A stretch of DNA of 64,000 nucleotides from NCBI GenBank assembly GCA_035293945.1, contig DATGLV010000008.1, positions 124,001 to 188,000 on the forward strand, in the 5' to 3' direction. The position numbers were made by a program, and so were the translations under genes. Below the pieces are notes generated by a model, which had not been told where the DNA came from, did not search any database, and saw only the letters and a program-made list of their open reading frames with translations. Positions 25,420 to 34,022 of this stretch are shown one piece after another. The stretch is from VAZQ01 sp035293945 (GTDB lineage: Bacteria; Pseudomonadota; Alphaproteobacteria; Rhizobiales; Xanthobacteraceae). Position 1 is the first letter of the stretch; each line of letters begins with the position of its first letter.

Positions 25420-27450
25420 TTACTTGACCAGCCGCAGGCTCGACTCAGGCTCAAAGGAGCGGGCGTGCTGCTGCTGGAAATCCACAAGGATCCTCGCCGC
25501 CACCTCGGCCGCAGGAATCGGGCGACCGAAGTAGAAACCCTGCGCCTGATCGCCGTCGGCTCTTTCGAGGAACACCGCCTGCTTGGCAGTCTCGACACCT
25601 TCGACCGTCACCCGCATGTTGAGCTCACGCCCAAGACCGATGATGGTCTTGACCACGGTTTCCGCATCGCGGCGCGCGCTGTCGAAAGCCTGCATGAAGC
25701 TGCGATCGATCTTGATCTTGTCGAAGGGGAAGCGCCACAGATAGCTGAGGCTCGAATACCCGGTGCCGAAGTCGTCCATCACGATGGCGACGCCCATTGC
25801 CTTGAGGGCCTGCAGCTCCGACATGACGGACTCGGTATTGTCGAGCAGCAGGCTTTCCACGATCTCGAGCTCGAGGCGGCTCGGCTCGAGCCCCGAGCTC
25901 GCGAGCGCCTCGGCGACCATCGCGCTGACGCCCCCGGCGGCGAATTGCGCCGGCGACAGATTCACGGCAACAGTCAGATGCTTCGGCCAGTTGGCAGCCG
26001 TCCGGCACGCCTCGCGCAGGACCCAAGCCCCGATCTTGTCAATGAGCCGCAGCTCCTCGGCGACCGGAATGAAGGTAAGCGGCGGGATGAGGCTGCCGTC
26101 TTCCGCGGGCAGGCGCAGCAGCGCTTCGAACCCGACCAGACGGCGCCCGGAAATCTGCACCATTGGCTGATAGTGCAGCGTGAAGCATTCCTCGGCGACC
26201 GCCTTGCGGATGGTTCGCTCGAGTGCGAGGCGCTCCAGCAGCGCGGCGTCCATCTCCGGCTGAAAGAAGCGGATGCAATTGCGACCATCGGCCTTGCACT
26301 TCTCAAGGGCCAAATCCGCGCTCTTCAGGAGTCGTTCAGGACTGGATCCATGCGCGGGCGCCAGCGCAACCCCGATGCTCACCGTCGGCGCGATGACGGC
26401 GTCCTTGAACGGCACAGGCGCAGGCAGTGCCGTGGCCAGGCTACCGGCGAAACTCTCGGCGTCCTCCTTGCCGGCGATGTGCGCCTGGATGACCACGAAC
26501 TCGTCGCTGCCGAGCCGCGCTACCACGTCCTTGGCGCGCCTCAGCCGTTGGAGTCGCTCGGCCACGATCTTCAGGAGAGAATCGCCTCCGTCGTGACCGA
26601 AGCTGTCATTGATCTCCTTGAAGCCGTCCACATCGATCAGATGCACGGCGAACGCCTCGCCGCAGGCGGACAATCTGGCGAAAGCGTCCTCCAGCTTCTC
26701 GACCAGGCGGGCACGGTTGGTCAATCCGGTCAGCGCATCATGACGCGCCAGGAAGCGGATGCGCCGGTCGTCGCGCTGCTTCTCCTTGGTGCGGCGGTAA
26801 AGCGCGACGGCCGGAACGCCGAAGCACAGTCCCGACAACAAGCAAAGTGAAACGGCGGCAATTAGGAATGCATGATGGACCCGATCCCGCTCCTGTGTCT
26901 GATCGACATAGGCTGCGACCACCGCGATCGGAACCTGATCCACAATGATGGGGACATAGGCGCGGGCGTAGAACGACGGCAGATCGGGTGAGGTGCCTTC
27001 CTCGGCCTCCACCACCGGGCGCCCGGTCGTTCCGGCGCGGGCCGCGGGGGCGCTGTACTCCGACAAAGCGAGCAGCACGATCTTGTTGTGGTCCGCCGCC
27101 AGCTGGGAATAGCCCTCGCGGTTGAAGATCTCGTAACGGAAGATCTGGTCGGACCTCTGCGCCCATTGCAGGAACGACATACTGGCCGCCGAGGGCAGCT
27201 CACCGGCGGCGATCGGCCCCAGATCGGAAATGCTCTTGGCCATGAAGGCCGCCCAGCTGCGGGCTTCCGAAGTGGCGCTCCGGTACAACAGATAGTTGGT
27301 GGTGGTCTTGACCACCGCCAAGGTGCCGGCGATCAACATCAACAATACCGCCACGATCAGCGCGACGTTGCGACCGATCGATGTCGTCGAACGCGCCAGG
27401 CCTGTCGATTTGTTGACGGTCACGTGGCCACCGAGCCGAACTTTCAGCAC
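25420..27450 (-). CDS. Membrane GGDEF-EAL protein (cyclic-di-GMP enzyme)
   Basis: The 676-residue protein has two transmembrane helices (about residues 27-48 and 195-215) around a periplasmic sensor loop, a GGDEF domain and a C-terminal EAL domain. The diguanylate cyclase signature is altered to G-S-D-E-F (R-L-G-S-D-E-F-V-V), so synthesis may be weak or lost. The EAL domain looks complete: E-A-L-L-R, N-L-S-P-A-Q-F, E-L-E-I-V-E-S, M-D-D-F-G-T-G-Y-S-S-L, I-K-I-D-R-S-F and V-E-G-V-E-T. The net activity is probably c-di-GMP hydrolysis, perhaps with GTP regulation through the GGDEF domain. The GTG start is uncertain. Confidence 0.88.
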   Translation of the reverse strand: MLKVRLGGHVTVNKSTGLARSTTSIGRNVALIVAVLLMLIAGTLAVVKTTTNYLLYRSATSEARSWAAFMAKSISDLGPIAAGELPSAASMSFLQWAQRSDQIFRYEIFNREGYSQLAADHNKIVLLALSEYSAPAARAGTTGRPVVEAEEGTSPDLPSFYARAYVPIIVDQVPIAVVAAYVDQTQERDRVHHAFLIAAVSLCLLSGLCFGVPAVALYRRTKEKQRDDRRIRFLARHDALTGLTNRARLVEKLEDAFARLSACGEAFAVHLIDVDGFKEINDSFGHDGGDSLLKIVAERLQRLRRAKDVVARLGSDEFVVIQAHIAGKEDAESFAGSLATALPAPVPFKDAVIAPTVSIGVALAPAHGSSPERLLKSADLALEKCKADGRNCIRFFQPEMDAALLERLALERTIRKAVAEECFTLHYQPMVQISGRRLVGFEALLRLPAEDGSLIPPLTFIPVAEELRLIDKIGAWVLREACRTAANWPKHLTVAVNLSPAQFAAGGVSAMVAEALASSGLEPSRLELEIVESLLLDNTESVMSELQALKAMGVAIVMDDFGTGYSSLSYLWRFPFDKIKIDRSFMQAFDSARRDAETVVKTIIGLGRELNMRVTVEGVETAKQAVFLERADGDQAQGFYFGRPIPAAEVAARILVDFQQQHARSFEPESSLRLVK

Positions 27451-27601
27451 GTCGCGAGACTACTGGGGAACTAAAACTTTTGTTCCAACCGGCGCACCGA
27501 ATCCGGGTATGCGGCCGGCGGAGTTTGCCGGTCTGGTTACCGAATCGTTAGCCGTCTTCTTGAATGGGGCCTTGGTTTCCCCTACCGATTTGAGCGCGCG
27601 C

Positions 27602-28645
27602 TCAGTGATTGGCGCGGTACTTGGCGAGCTCCTCCTCCACCAGATCGAGGAGCGCCCGCGAGTGCGGATTGGCGCCGGCCCATTCCGCCCGCATTGTCCT
27701 GAATGCGTTCGCCACCATCTCGACTTCGGGCGAGCTCGGATAGATGACGCTGCGTTGCGGGTCCGACCGCAACCGCTCCAGCAGAGCTTCGTTGTATGCT
27801 TCGTCTTCATCCACGAAATGCTCTGCCAGCCACTCGCCGCTGTAACGGCGGATCGCGTCCTGCCCGGCTTTGGGCAGGCTCTCGAACTTTGCCCTGCTCA
27901 TCAGCAGCGATCGCACGCTGGGGCCGAGGCGCACGAAATAATGATAGTTGACCACCCCTCCGAGGCCGAAGTCGGTGAGCGGCCCGAGCGCCGACGCCGC
28001 GCCATCGATCGTGCCGCGGCTGATCGCCTCGGCGGTCTTGCCGATCGGCAGCACGACCGCTGACATGCCCAGGCGCGCGAGCGCGGCAGCCTCGATCGGA
28101 TTGTTGGCGCGGATGCGCTTGCCGCGCAGATCCCGCAAGGATGCGACCGGCACATCCGTGTGGATCGCTTCCGGCTCCGTCGCAAGCGACGCGATGACGA
28201 AAAACTTCTCGTAGCCCTGCATCAGCTCCGAATTGACGAGCCGGGTGTTGATCATGGTGGCTTCGCGCATGTCACGGAACAGGCCGGGAAGCTCCATGAC
28301 GGCGTGGTCCTTGAACTGATCGGCGGCGGTTCCCAAGACCACATAAGCGATGTCCGCAATGCCGTCACGAACGAGCTGCGCCTGTTGGGCAGAATCCTTG
28401 CCCAGCACTCCCCCCGGATATGTCTCGATCTCGATGCCGCTGCGCGGATCCGCGTTCACCGCGTCGACAAAGGGTTTGATCGCCATGGTGTAGGATTTGC
28501 CGTGATCCGAGGCATAGTAGGCGAGCTTGAGCTTGATCGGCTCGCCGCGTGCGGCGAGTGGCAGCATCGTCAGCGCGAAAGTCGTGAAGCAGGTCACGGC
28601 CGCCCGTATCGCCTGCCTCTCGGTCGCGGTTGCACGGTTCGGCAT
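27602..28645 (-). CDS. TRAP-type (DctP) solute-binding protein, second of a tandem pair
   Basis: The 347-residue exported protein follows the DctP pattern. A signal sequence ends A-A-R-G-E, the mature start is P-I-K-L-K-L-A-Y-Y-A-S, then come E-I-E-T-Y-P-G-G-V-L-G, a central L-R-G-K-R-I-R-A-N-N segment holding the ligand arginine, and K-F-E-S-L-P-K-A-G-Q. DctP proteins bind organic acids in the periplasm for a DctQM membrane pair, which is absent here. The ATG at 28645 lies two bases after the upstream gene's stop and has CGGAGA before it, so the longer frame (28696) is rejected. Confidence 0.87.
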   Translation of the reverse strand: MPNRATATERQAIRAAVTCFTTFALTMLPLAARGEPIKLKLAYYASDHGKSYTMAIKPFVDAVNADPRSGIEIETYPGGVLGKDSAQQAQLVRDGIADIAYVVLGTAADQFKDHAVMELPGLFRDMREATMINTRLVNSELMQGYEKFFVIASLATEPEAIHTDVPVASLRDLRGKRIRANNPIEAAALARLGMSAVVLPIGKTAEAISRGTIDGAASALGPLTDFGLGGVVNYHYFVRLGPSVRSLLMSRAKFESLPKAGQDAIRRYSGEWLAEHFVDEDEAYNEALLERLRSDPQRSVIYPSSPEVEMVANAFRTMRAEWAGANPHSRALLDLVEEELAKYRANH

Positions 28646-28647
28646 GG

Positions 28648-29655
28648 TCAGTCTCCGGACCGCAGCTTGGCGATCTCCGCCTTGACTGCGTTCCATAGCT
28701 GCGGATTGCGCGGATCCTCGTTTCGCCAGCGCTCGATGCCGGACTTAAAGACGGTGTGCAGGACATCAAGATCGGCAGGCGTGGGCTCGATCACATGGCG
28801 ATTAGGATCGGCCTTGAGATCGTTCATCACTTGCGTGTTGCTGGCATCATAGGTCGCAATGAACTGCTCCGTCGCCTTTTCGCCGCTGTATTTGCGGATC
28901 ACGTCCTGTCCGGCCTTCGGCAGGCTCTCGAATTTCTGCCGATTCATCAGAAAGGCGAGCGGGGCGGCGCCGAGCGGCACGTCGTAATGGAAACGGGTGA
29001 TGCGCGAGACCCCGTAGGCAAACAGCGCGTTTGGCGAGACGACGGCACCGTCTAGCGTGCCACGGCTGATAGCCAAGGCGGCCTCGTTGACCGCCACCAC
29101 GACCGGCTTTATGCCCACCGACTTGAGGGCGCTGCCCTCTATTTGATTGTTGACCCGCAATGTCTTGCCGCGCAAATCGGAGAGTTGCTCGACCGGGGGG
29201 CGGGTATTGATGATCAGACTATGATTGGCGCCGGCCGCGATTACGAAGAAGTCCTCGTAGCCCCGTAGTCTGCCCGCTGCGACCAATCGCGAGAAGACCA
29301 GCGAGGCTTCGCGCAGATCGCGGAACAGTCCGGGAAATTCCAACGCCTCGTTGTCGGGAAAGCGCTCGGGCGTGAGATTGGGATTGATCCACGCCATGTC
29401 GGCGACGCCATCGAGCACCTGCTGGACTTGCTGGGAATAGTTTCGCCCGAGCACACCGCCCGGATAGGGGACAATTTCCAAAATGCCGCCGGCATCGCGG
29501 TTCACCGCCTCGGCGAACGGCTCCATCAGCGAGACATAGGGAGGCTCTTGGTCGGAGGAGAAATACGCCATCTTGAGCTTGATGGGCTCGGCAAAGGCTG
29601 CGACCGGCAGCAACACGGCCACGGTCACGGCACACCGCGCGAGAGCGTTGGTCAT
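28648..29655 (-). CDS. TRAP-type (DctP) solute-binding protein, first of a tandem pair
   Basis: The 335-residue protein resembles its downstream neighbour along the full length: P-I-K-L-K-M-A-Y-F-S-S, Y-P-G-G-V-L-G-R-N, L-R-G-K-T-L-R-V-N-N-Q-I-E-G, A-I-S-R-G-T-L-D-G-A and K-F-E-S-L-P-K-A-G-Q-D-V-I-R-K-Y-S-G-E. The signal peptide ends A-A-F-A-E. GGGGAGG eight bases upstream supports the start. It is a clear tandem duplication with two-base spacing, so both are made from one message. Without a nearby DctQM pair, both must use a distant transporter or act as sensors. Confidence 0.88.
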   Translation of the reverse strand: MTNALARCAVTVAVLLPVAAFAEPIKLKMAYFSSDQEPPYVSLMEPFAEAVNRDAGGILEIVPYPGGVLGRNYSQQVQQVLDGVADMAWINPNLTPERFPDNEALEFPGLFRDLREASLVFSRLVAAGRLRGYEDFFVIAAGANHSLIINTRPPVEQLSDLRGKTLRVNNQIEGSALKSVGIKPVVVAVNEAALAISRGTLDGAVVSPNALFAYGVSRITRFHYDVPLGAAPLAFLMNRQKFESLPKAGQDVIRKYSGEKATEQFIATYDASNTQVMNDLKADPNRHVIEPTPADLDVLHTVFKSGIERWRNEDPRNPQLWNAVKAEIAKLRSGD

Positions 29656-29869
29656 CGGCCTCCCCGGCTTGGGTCATTCTTGTTGGCTAACAGGCGATTA
29701 ACGCATGCCGACCGTCGCGGTCCGCAGCCACGCGGATCCGCTTTTGAGCAGTCGATTCCACCGCTCAGCCTAAAGCGAAATCTTGGAGAAACCGTTTAGA
29801 TCACCCCCGCGCGCCCACGCCCCAAGCGGGGCGCGGGGTCTCGCTCACAATAAGTGCCGGCAGGACGGC

Positions 29870-30886
29870 CTAGCGGGTGCGCACAGGCGCCGGAGGCGGC
29901 GGCGCCGTCTCGACCGGTCGGGCCGGCATTGCGTTCGCGGCCTGCGCGGCGTTCTCAGCCGAGCCAGGCAGCACGACCACGCGCGTTCCCACCTGCACGC
30001 GGCCGTACAGATCGGTGATGTCTTCGTTGGTCAGGCGGATGCAACCCGACGAAACGAACGTGCCGATGGTCGACGGCTGGTTGGTGCCGTGGATCCGATA
30101 TTCGGTCTTGCCCAGATAGAGGGCACGCGCGCCCAGTGGATTGCTTTCCCCACCGGCCATGAAGCGTGGCAGATAGGGCTGGCGATCAATCATCTCGGGT
30201 GGCGGGCGCCAATCGGGCCACTCCGCCATGCGCGAGATGCGCTCGGTTCCGGACCAGGTGAAACCCTCGCGGCCGACCCCGATGCCGTAACGCAGCGCCT
30301 TGCCTTTGCCGAGCACCAGATAGAGATACGTGTTGGGTGTGTCGATGACGATCGTGCCAGCCGGCTCCTTGGTGCGGTAATCCACCAGCGTCCGCCGGAA
30401 CTGCGGCGGCAATTGCGGGGCCGGGCCGGTCTCGGGCTGATAATCGGGCGGCAGAGCGGCGACGGCGCGATCCGGACCGATCGACATCGGCGGGCGCAGG
30501 GCATTGTCCGGCGCCCCGGCATCCGGTGCGGCCCCATAGGGAGCGCTCCCGCCACCGTTTGGATAGGCCGCAGTGGGCGGATATCGGTCGGAATCCTGCG
30601 GGTAGACGCCACGTCCCCCATATTGGACGCCCGGTTGCGGCGGCTCACTGCCCGGGAACCCATAGGTCCGCGGCGGACCAAGCGAATCGAGGTCATCGTC
30701 CTCTGCCGGCACTGGCGGCGGCAACTGCCGGGCTTGGGGCGGATAGGATTGGACCGGGTACGGCTGGGGCGGCGGCGGGTAATACTGGGCGAGCGCCTGT
30801 CCGCCGCAGGCCGTGAGATCGAACGCGAAGCCGACCACAAGCCCAACCAGCAGGGCACCCGCTACCGAGGCCTTGCGCAAGAACAT
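29870..30886 (-). CDS. L,D-transpeptidase (ErfK/YbiS/YcfS/YnhG family)
   Basis: The enzyme makes 3-3 peptidoglycan cross-links or attaches proteins to the wall in the periplasm. The 338-residue product has a signal/anchor segment (A-G-A-L-L-V-G-L-V-V-G-F-A-F-D). A long Pro/Gln/Gly-rich linker (about 30-165) follows, then a YkuD catalytic domain with the hallmark H-G-T-N-Q-P...S-S-G-C282-I-R-L, Cys282 being the nucleophile. A short Pro-rich tail follows. GGAGGGGGA directly supports the start. The linker probably lets the catalytic domain reach into the wall. Confidence 0.93.
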   Translation of the reverse strand: MFLRKASVAGALLVGLVVGFAFDLTACGGQALAQYYPPPPQPYPVQSYPPQARQLPPPVPAEDDDLDSLGPPRTYGFPGSEPPQPGVQYGGRGVYPQDSDRYPPTAAYPNGGGSAPYGAAPDAGAPDNALRPPMSIGPDRAVAALPPDYQPETGPAPQLPPQFRRTLVDYRTKEPAGTIVIDTPNTYLYLVLGKGKALRYGIGVGREGFTWSGTERISRMAEWPDWRPPPEMIDRQPYLPRFMAGGESNPLGARALYLGKTEYRIHGTNQPSTIGTFVSSGCIRLTNEDITDLYGRVQVGTRVVVLPGSAENAAQAANAMPARPVETAPPPPAPVRTR

Positions 30887-31063
30887 TCCCCCTCCTCGTC
30901 ATCGACTGCGATGCAACGCCCCCGAATGCCCCCGACCGCGGAGCAACAGCCCCATTGAAGGCAAATCACCCAGGATCAAGGCACATTCAAGACCACCTTG
31001 CAAAAAAATGATCAACACTTTGATAACCATCGGTGATCGGCAAACCACCGCTGGTGCGGCAGT

Positions 31064-31606
31064 TTAGTCCTTCGCTGCCGATAATTGTTGCAAGGCGGCG
31101 AGCAGCGTCTCAACCGCGGGCCCGGCAAATTCCACCCGGCAGATGCTCGCATAGGCGGCGATGTTGATCGCTGCGGCGTCGCGGACCGACGATGCCCCTT
31201 CTCCGAGCAACCTGCCATGCAGGCCTGCATACATAGCCTCTTGTTGCAATCTCTCGGCTTCGAGCTCGACCGCCTTGATCCGTGTGCGAAAAGCCTCCGC
31301 CCTCCCGGGCTCGACGAGCGCCGGCTGCGATTTCAACGCTCGTCGGATGGTGCGCAGCGGCACGACCGTCATGCCGCGCCAAGGCGCAATCTCAGCCTCA
31401 AGCCTTTCGACATCCGCAACCGTGAGGCGGCGCCCCTCGCCGGCATGCCAGAGCAGGAACAGGAGCAGATTGACGTCGACACCGCATTCCTCCTGCAGGG
31501 TAATGCAGGCCTCCGCCACTCCGGCCAACCGATAGAATTGCAGCGAGAAGCGCCAGAACGGCGATCCGGAGGACTCGGCTTGTGGCGAGCCTTCGGCCAT
31601 TTTCAC
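31064..31606 (-). CDS. DUF2390/TIGR02444-family protein
   Basis: The 180-residue cytoplasmic protein matches the DUF2390 pattern F-W-R-F-S-L-Q-F-Y, V-A-E-A-C-I-T-L-Q-E and D-V-N-L-L-L-F-L-L-W, then helical A/E/R-rich sequence. The family has no settled biochemical role. The GTG at 31606 overlaps the preceding stop codon (GTGA) and has GGAG six bases upstream; an in-frame ATG two codons later is an alternative. It is the last gene of the six-gene minus-strand operon that begins with the ABC ATPase. Confidence 0.8.
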   Translation of the reverse strand: MKMAEGSPQAESSGSPFWRFSLQFYRLAGVAEACITLQEECGVDVNLLLFLLWHAGEGRRLTVADVERLEAEIAPWRGMTVVPLRTIRRALKSQPALVEPGRAEAFRTRIKAVELEAERLQQEAMYAGLHGRLLGEGASSVRDAAAINIAAYASICRVEFAGPAVETLLAALQQLSAAKD

Positions 31607-32682
31607 CCGTGCTCCGTCAGCGGGGAAATGCCAAGCGAACGACCAAGCTCGTCGAGCTGCCTGATCAGCGCTGCCGAGAGCGGCACGCCATTCTTCTGCC
31701 GGTCCTCACGCCGCGCCTTGCGCCCCTGGCCGGGAATCCGAATCTCGTCGACTCCCGGCAGCCGGGCCGAAGACGCGAGGTCGCGCACGTGGCGATCAAC
31801 TTCCGCGCCGAACTGATCGAGCGGCAGGAAGCGGGCGACGTCGAGCGCGATCACGAACTGCCCGGTATTGGTCTCGCGCGCCTGCTCGCTGTTGGAGTCT
31901 CTGATATCACGCCCGAAGGCCGCCCGGTTCAACGGGCCGGCCAACAGGCCGAGCACCAGGGCCAAGCCGCTGCCCTTGTAGCCACCGAGCGGCACGAACA
32001 TGCCCTCCTCGAGCCTTCGGCCGTCGGTGATCGGCTTGCCGTCGGCGCGGCTGATGACCCAGCCCTCCGGCATCGGCTTGCCTTCCAGCGCATACGCGCG
32101 GATCGAGCCGTTGGAGGCCACCGAAGTCGCGATGTCGAGCACCATCGGGGCTTCCTTTCCGGCCGGAATAGCGACCGCAATCGGATTAGTCCCGAGCAGC
32201 GGCTCGGCCCCGCCCCACGGTGCCATGAAATTGGAGCCGGATACTGCGCTGTAAATTCCGACCATGCCGTGCGCGAGCGGAATCGCCGCATAGGTCGACG
32301 CGGCGCCCGCATGGTTGGAGCGCCGCACGCCGACCCAGCCAAGACCGGCCTCGCGCGCGATCTCGACCGCCTTGTTGGCCGCGTAGGTCATCACCAGATG
32401 GCCCATGCCGTTGTCGCCGTCGATCAGCGCAGTCGCCGGTCCGCGCTCGATGATCCGGATATCGGGACGCACATTGATGTGGCCACGCTTCAGGGTGCGC
32501 ACATATCCGGGCAGGCGGAAGACGCCGTGCGCATCCGACCCGGAAAGGTCGGCATCGAGCATGGCCGCCGCCGTGATGGCGGCATCATCCGCGGGAAGCC
32601 CGCAGGCGCAGAAGGCATCACGCATGAAGCCTTGGATCGCAGCCGCGGGGATGCGCTGCGAGAATGCGGAGCTGTCGGACAT
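31603..32682 (-). CDS. Ldh/YlbC/YiaK-family malate/L-lactate-type dehydrogenase
   Basis: The 359-residue product belongs to the NAD(P)-dependent Ldh_2 family (malate, L-lactate, ureidoglycolate or 2,3-diketogulonate dehydrogenases), which has its own non-Rossmann fold. Recognisable parts are G-S-D-A-H-G-V-F-R-L-P-G-Y, the histidine in R-R-S-N-H-A-G-A-A, P-W-G-G-A-E-P-L-L-G-T-N-P and G-Y-K-G-S-G-L-A. It lies 23 bases after the M24-fold gene and overlaps the DUF2390 gene by four bases. The operon context suggests use of an imported 2-hydroxy or 2-oxo acid; the substrate is undefined. Confidence 0.87.
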   Translation of the reverse strand: MSDSSAFSQRIPAAAIQGFMRDAFCACGLPADDAAITAAAMLDADLSGSDAHGVFRLPGYVRTLKRGHINVRPDIRIIERGPATALIDGDNGMGHLVMTYAANKAVEIAREAGLGWVGVRRSNHAGAASTYAAIPLAHGMVGIYSAVSGSNFMAPWGGAEPLLGTNPIAVAIPAGKEAPMVLDIATSVASNGSIRAYALEGKPMPEGWVISRADGKPITDGRRLEEGMFVPLGGYKGSGLALVLGLLAGPLNRAAFGRDIRDSNSEQARETNTGQFVIALDVARFLPLDQFGAEVDRHVRDLASSARLPGVDEIRIPGQGRKARREDRQKNGVPLSAALIRQLDELGRSLGISPLTEHG

Positions 32683-32705
32683 ATCAATGGATCAGCATCA
32701 ATGGG

Positions 32706-34010
32706 TCAGCATTTGGCGACGGCGATCTCGAGCGGAAATGCGTCGACGCATTCGTGACCATCGGGTGTGATGATGAAGGTATGCCCGAGAAAAATGCCGA
32801 ACATTCCGTCGGCGGTGATCGGATTGGGCTCGGCCATGATCACCATGCCGGGCTTGATCTCGGTCTCGAACGCTTCCGCGGAGACATGCTCGGCGCTGAT
32901 ATGCGGCTTGTCGGTTACCAGATCGATGCCGTGGCATTGGGTCGGGCGCGATTGCACGCCGTTTTCGCGAAAGAATTTGCTGGCGACGCGGATGTCTTCC
33001 ATCGTCTTGCCGGGCCGCATCTCGCCGACGATGCGCTGGTAGCCGGGCAGCGTGATCTCTTCCCAGAACTTGCGCACCATGTCGGTCGGCTCCCCAAGGC
33101 AGATCGGCGAGCCGATCTGGGCGGTGTAGCCGCGATAGCCGGCTGCGAGCTCCATGTTGATGATGTCGCCCTTGGCGAGCACGCGTCCCGAGGGACGCGG
33201 ATTGCCGAACACCATGGCGGGGCTGGCCATGGCGGTCGAGCCGATGATGAGAAAATCGATGTCGCCGCCGCCCTCCAGGATGGCGGCGCCGGCCGCGGCG
33301 CGCAGCTCGTATTCCTTCACGCCGGGCTTGGCGCGCGCGACCATCGCGGCCATCGCGTTCTCACAAAGCCGGCCGGCCTTGCGCACGCAGTCGAGCTCCT
33401 CGGCGCTGTGGATCGACAACAGCTCGTGCAGAAACCCCTTGGTGAAGACGAGTTCGGCCTGGGGAAGGTTTTCGCGCAGCACATTGTATTGATTGACCGG
33501 CAGATAGTCGGAATGGCGTGGATCGATCTCCATGAGGCCGATGCGGCCGCGCTCGAGCTTCAGCTCGCGAATGCGCTCGACCATGATGTCGGCATAGCGG
33601 CCGCTGCGGCTGTGGCGCACGTCCTTGACGGCGACCTCGACCTGCCGGCGCACCGCCTCGGCGTGGGTCCCACCCATGGAATAGATCATGGTCGGCTCGC
33701 CATCGAGCGGCACCAGCACGTAGGAGGCAAGCGCATGCCACTCCCAATGGCCGGTCAGCCACAGCATGCCGCCGCCGAAGCTCCAGTGGCTGGGACCGCC
33801 GGGCACGATCATGCAGTCGAGCCTGTGCTCGCGCATCTTGGCCCGCAGGGCGGCGTAGCGGCGCGCATATTCCTGGGCGGAGAACTGTTCGTAGACCGCG
33901 TCCCGATAGTAGGGAGTCTCCCGCATATTGGCGAACGGCAACTGCTGGTCGAGGCGGGTACGTACCTGTGGCCAGGGCTGCGGACCGATGCGAGGGGGCT
34001 GGATGTTCAT
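32706..34010 (-). CDS. M24-fold (creatinase/aminopeptidase P-like) hydrolase, metal site degraded
   Basis: The 434-residue product has the two-domain layout of the pita-bread family: an N-terminal creatinase domain (residues 50-210) and a C-terminal M24 domain. Of the five usual metal ligands, the first Asp is Glu (I-N-M-E-L-A), the second is Gln (Y-T-A-Q-I-G). The His (C-H-G-I-D) and one Glu (M-A-E-P-N-P) remain, and the last Glu is missing (F-L-G-H-T). It is therefore unlikely to be a metallopeptidase and more likely a creatinase-like hydrolase or lyase. It sits 12 bases after the ABC binding-protein gene, hinting that it acts on the imported compound. Confidence 0.8.
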   Translation of the reverse strand: MNIQPPRIGPQPWPQVRTRLDQQLPFANMRETPYYRDAVYEQFSAQEYARRYAALRAKMREHRLDCMIVPGGPSHWSFGGGMLWLTGHWEWHALASYVLVPLDGEPTMIYSMGGTHAEAVRRQVEVAVKDVRHSRSGRYADIMVERIRELKLERGRIGLMEIDPRHSDYLPVNQYNVLRENLPQAELVFTKGFLHELLSIHSAEELDCVRKAGRLCENAMAAMVARAKPGVKEYELRAAAGAAILEGGGDIDFLIIGSTAMASPAMVFGNPRPSGRVLAKGDIINMELAAGYRGYTAQIGSPICLGEPTDMVRKFWEEITLPGYQRIVGEMRPGKTMEDIRVASKFFRENGVQSRPTQCHGIDLVTDKPHISAEHVSAEAFETEIKPGMVIMAEPNPITADGMFGIFLGHTFIITPDGHECVDAFPLEIAVAKC

Positions 34011-34022
34011 CGAGATTGTCCT

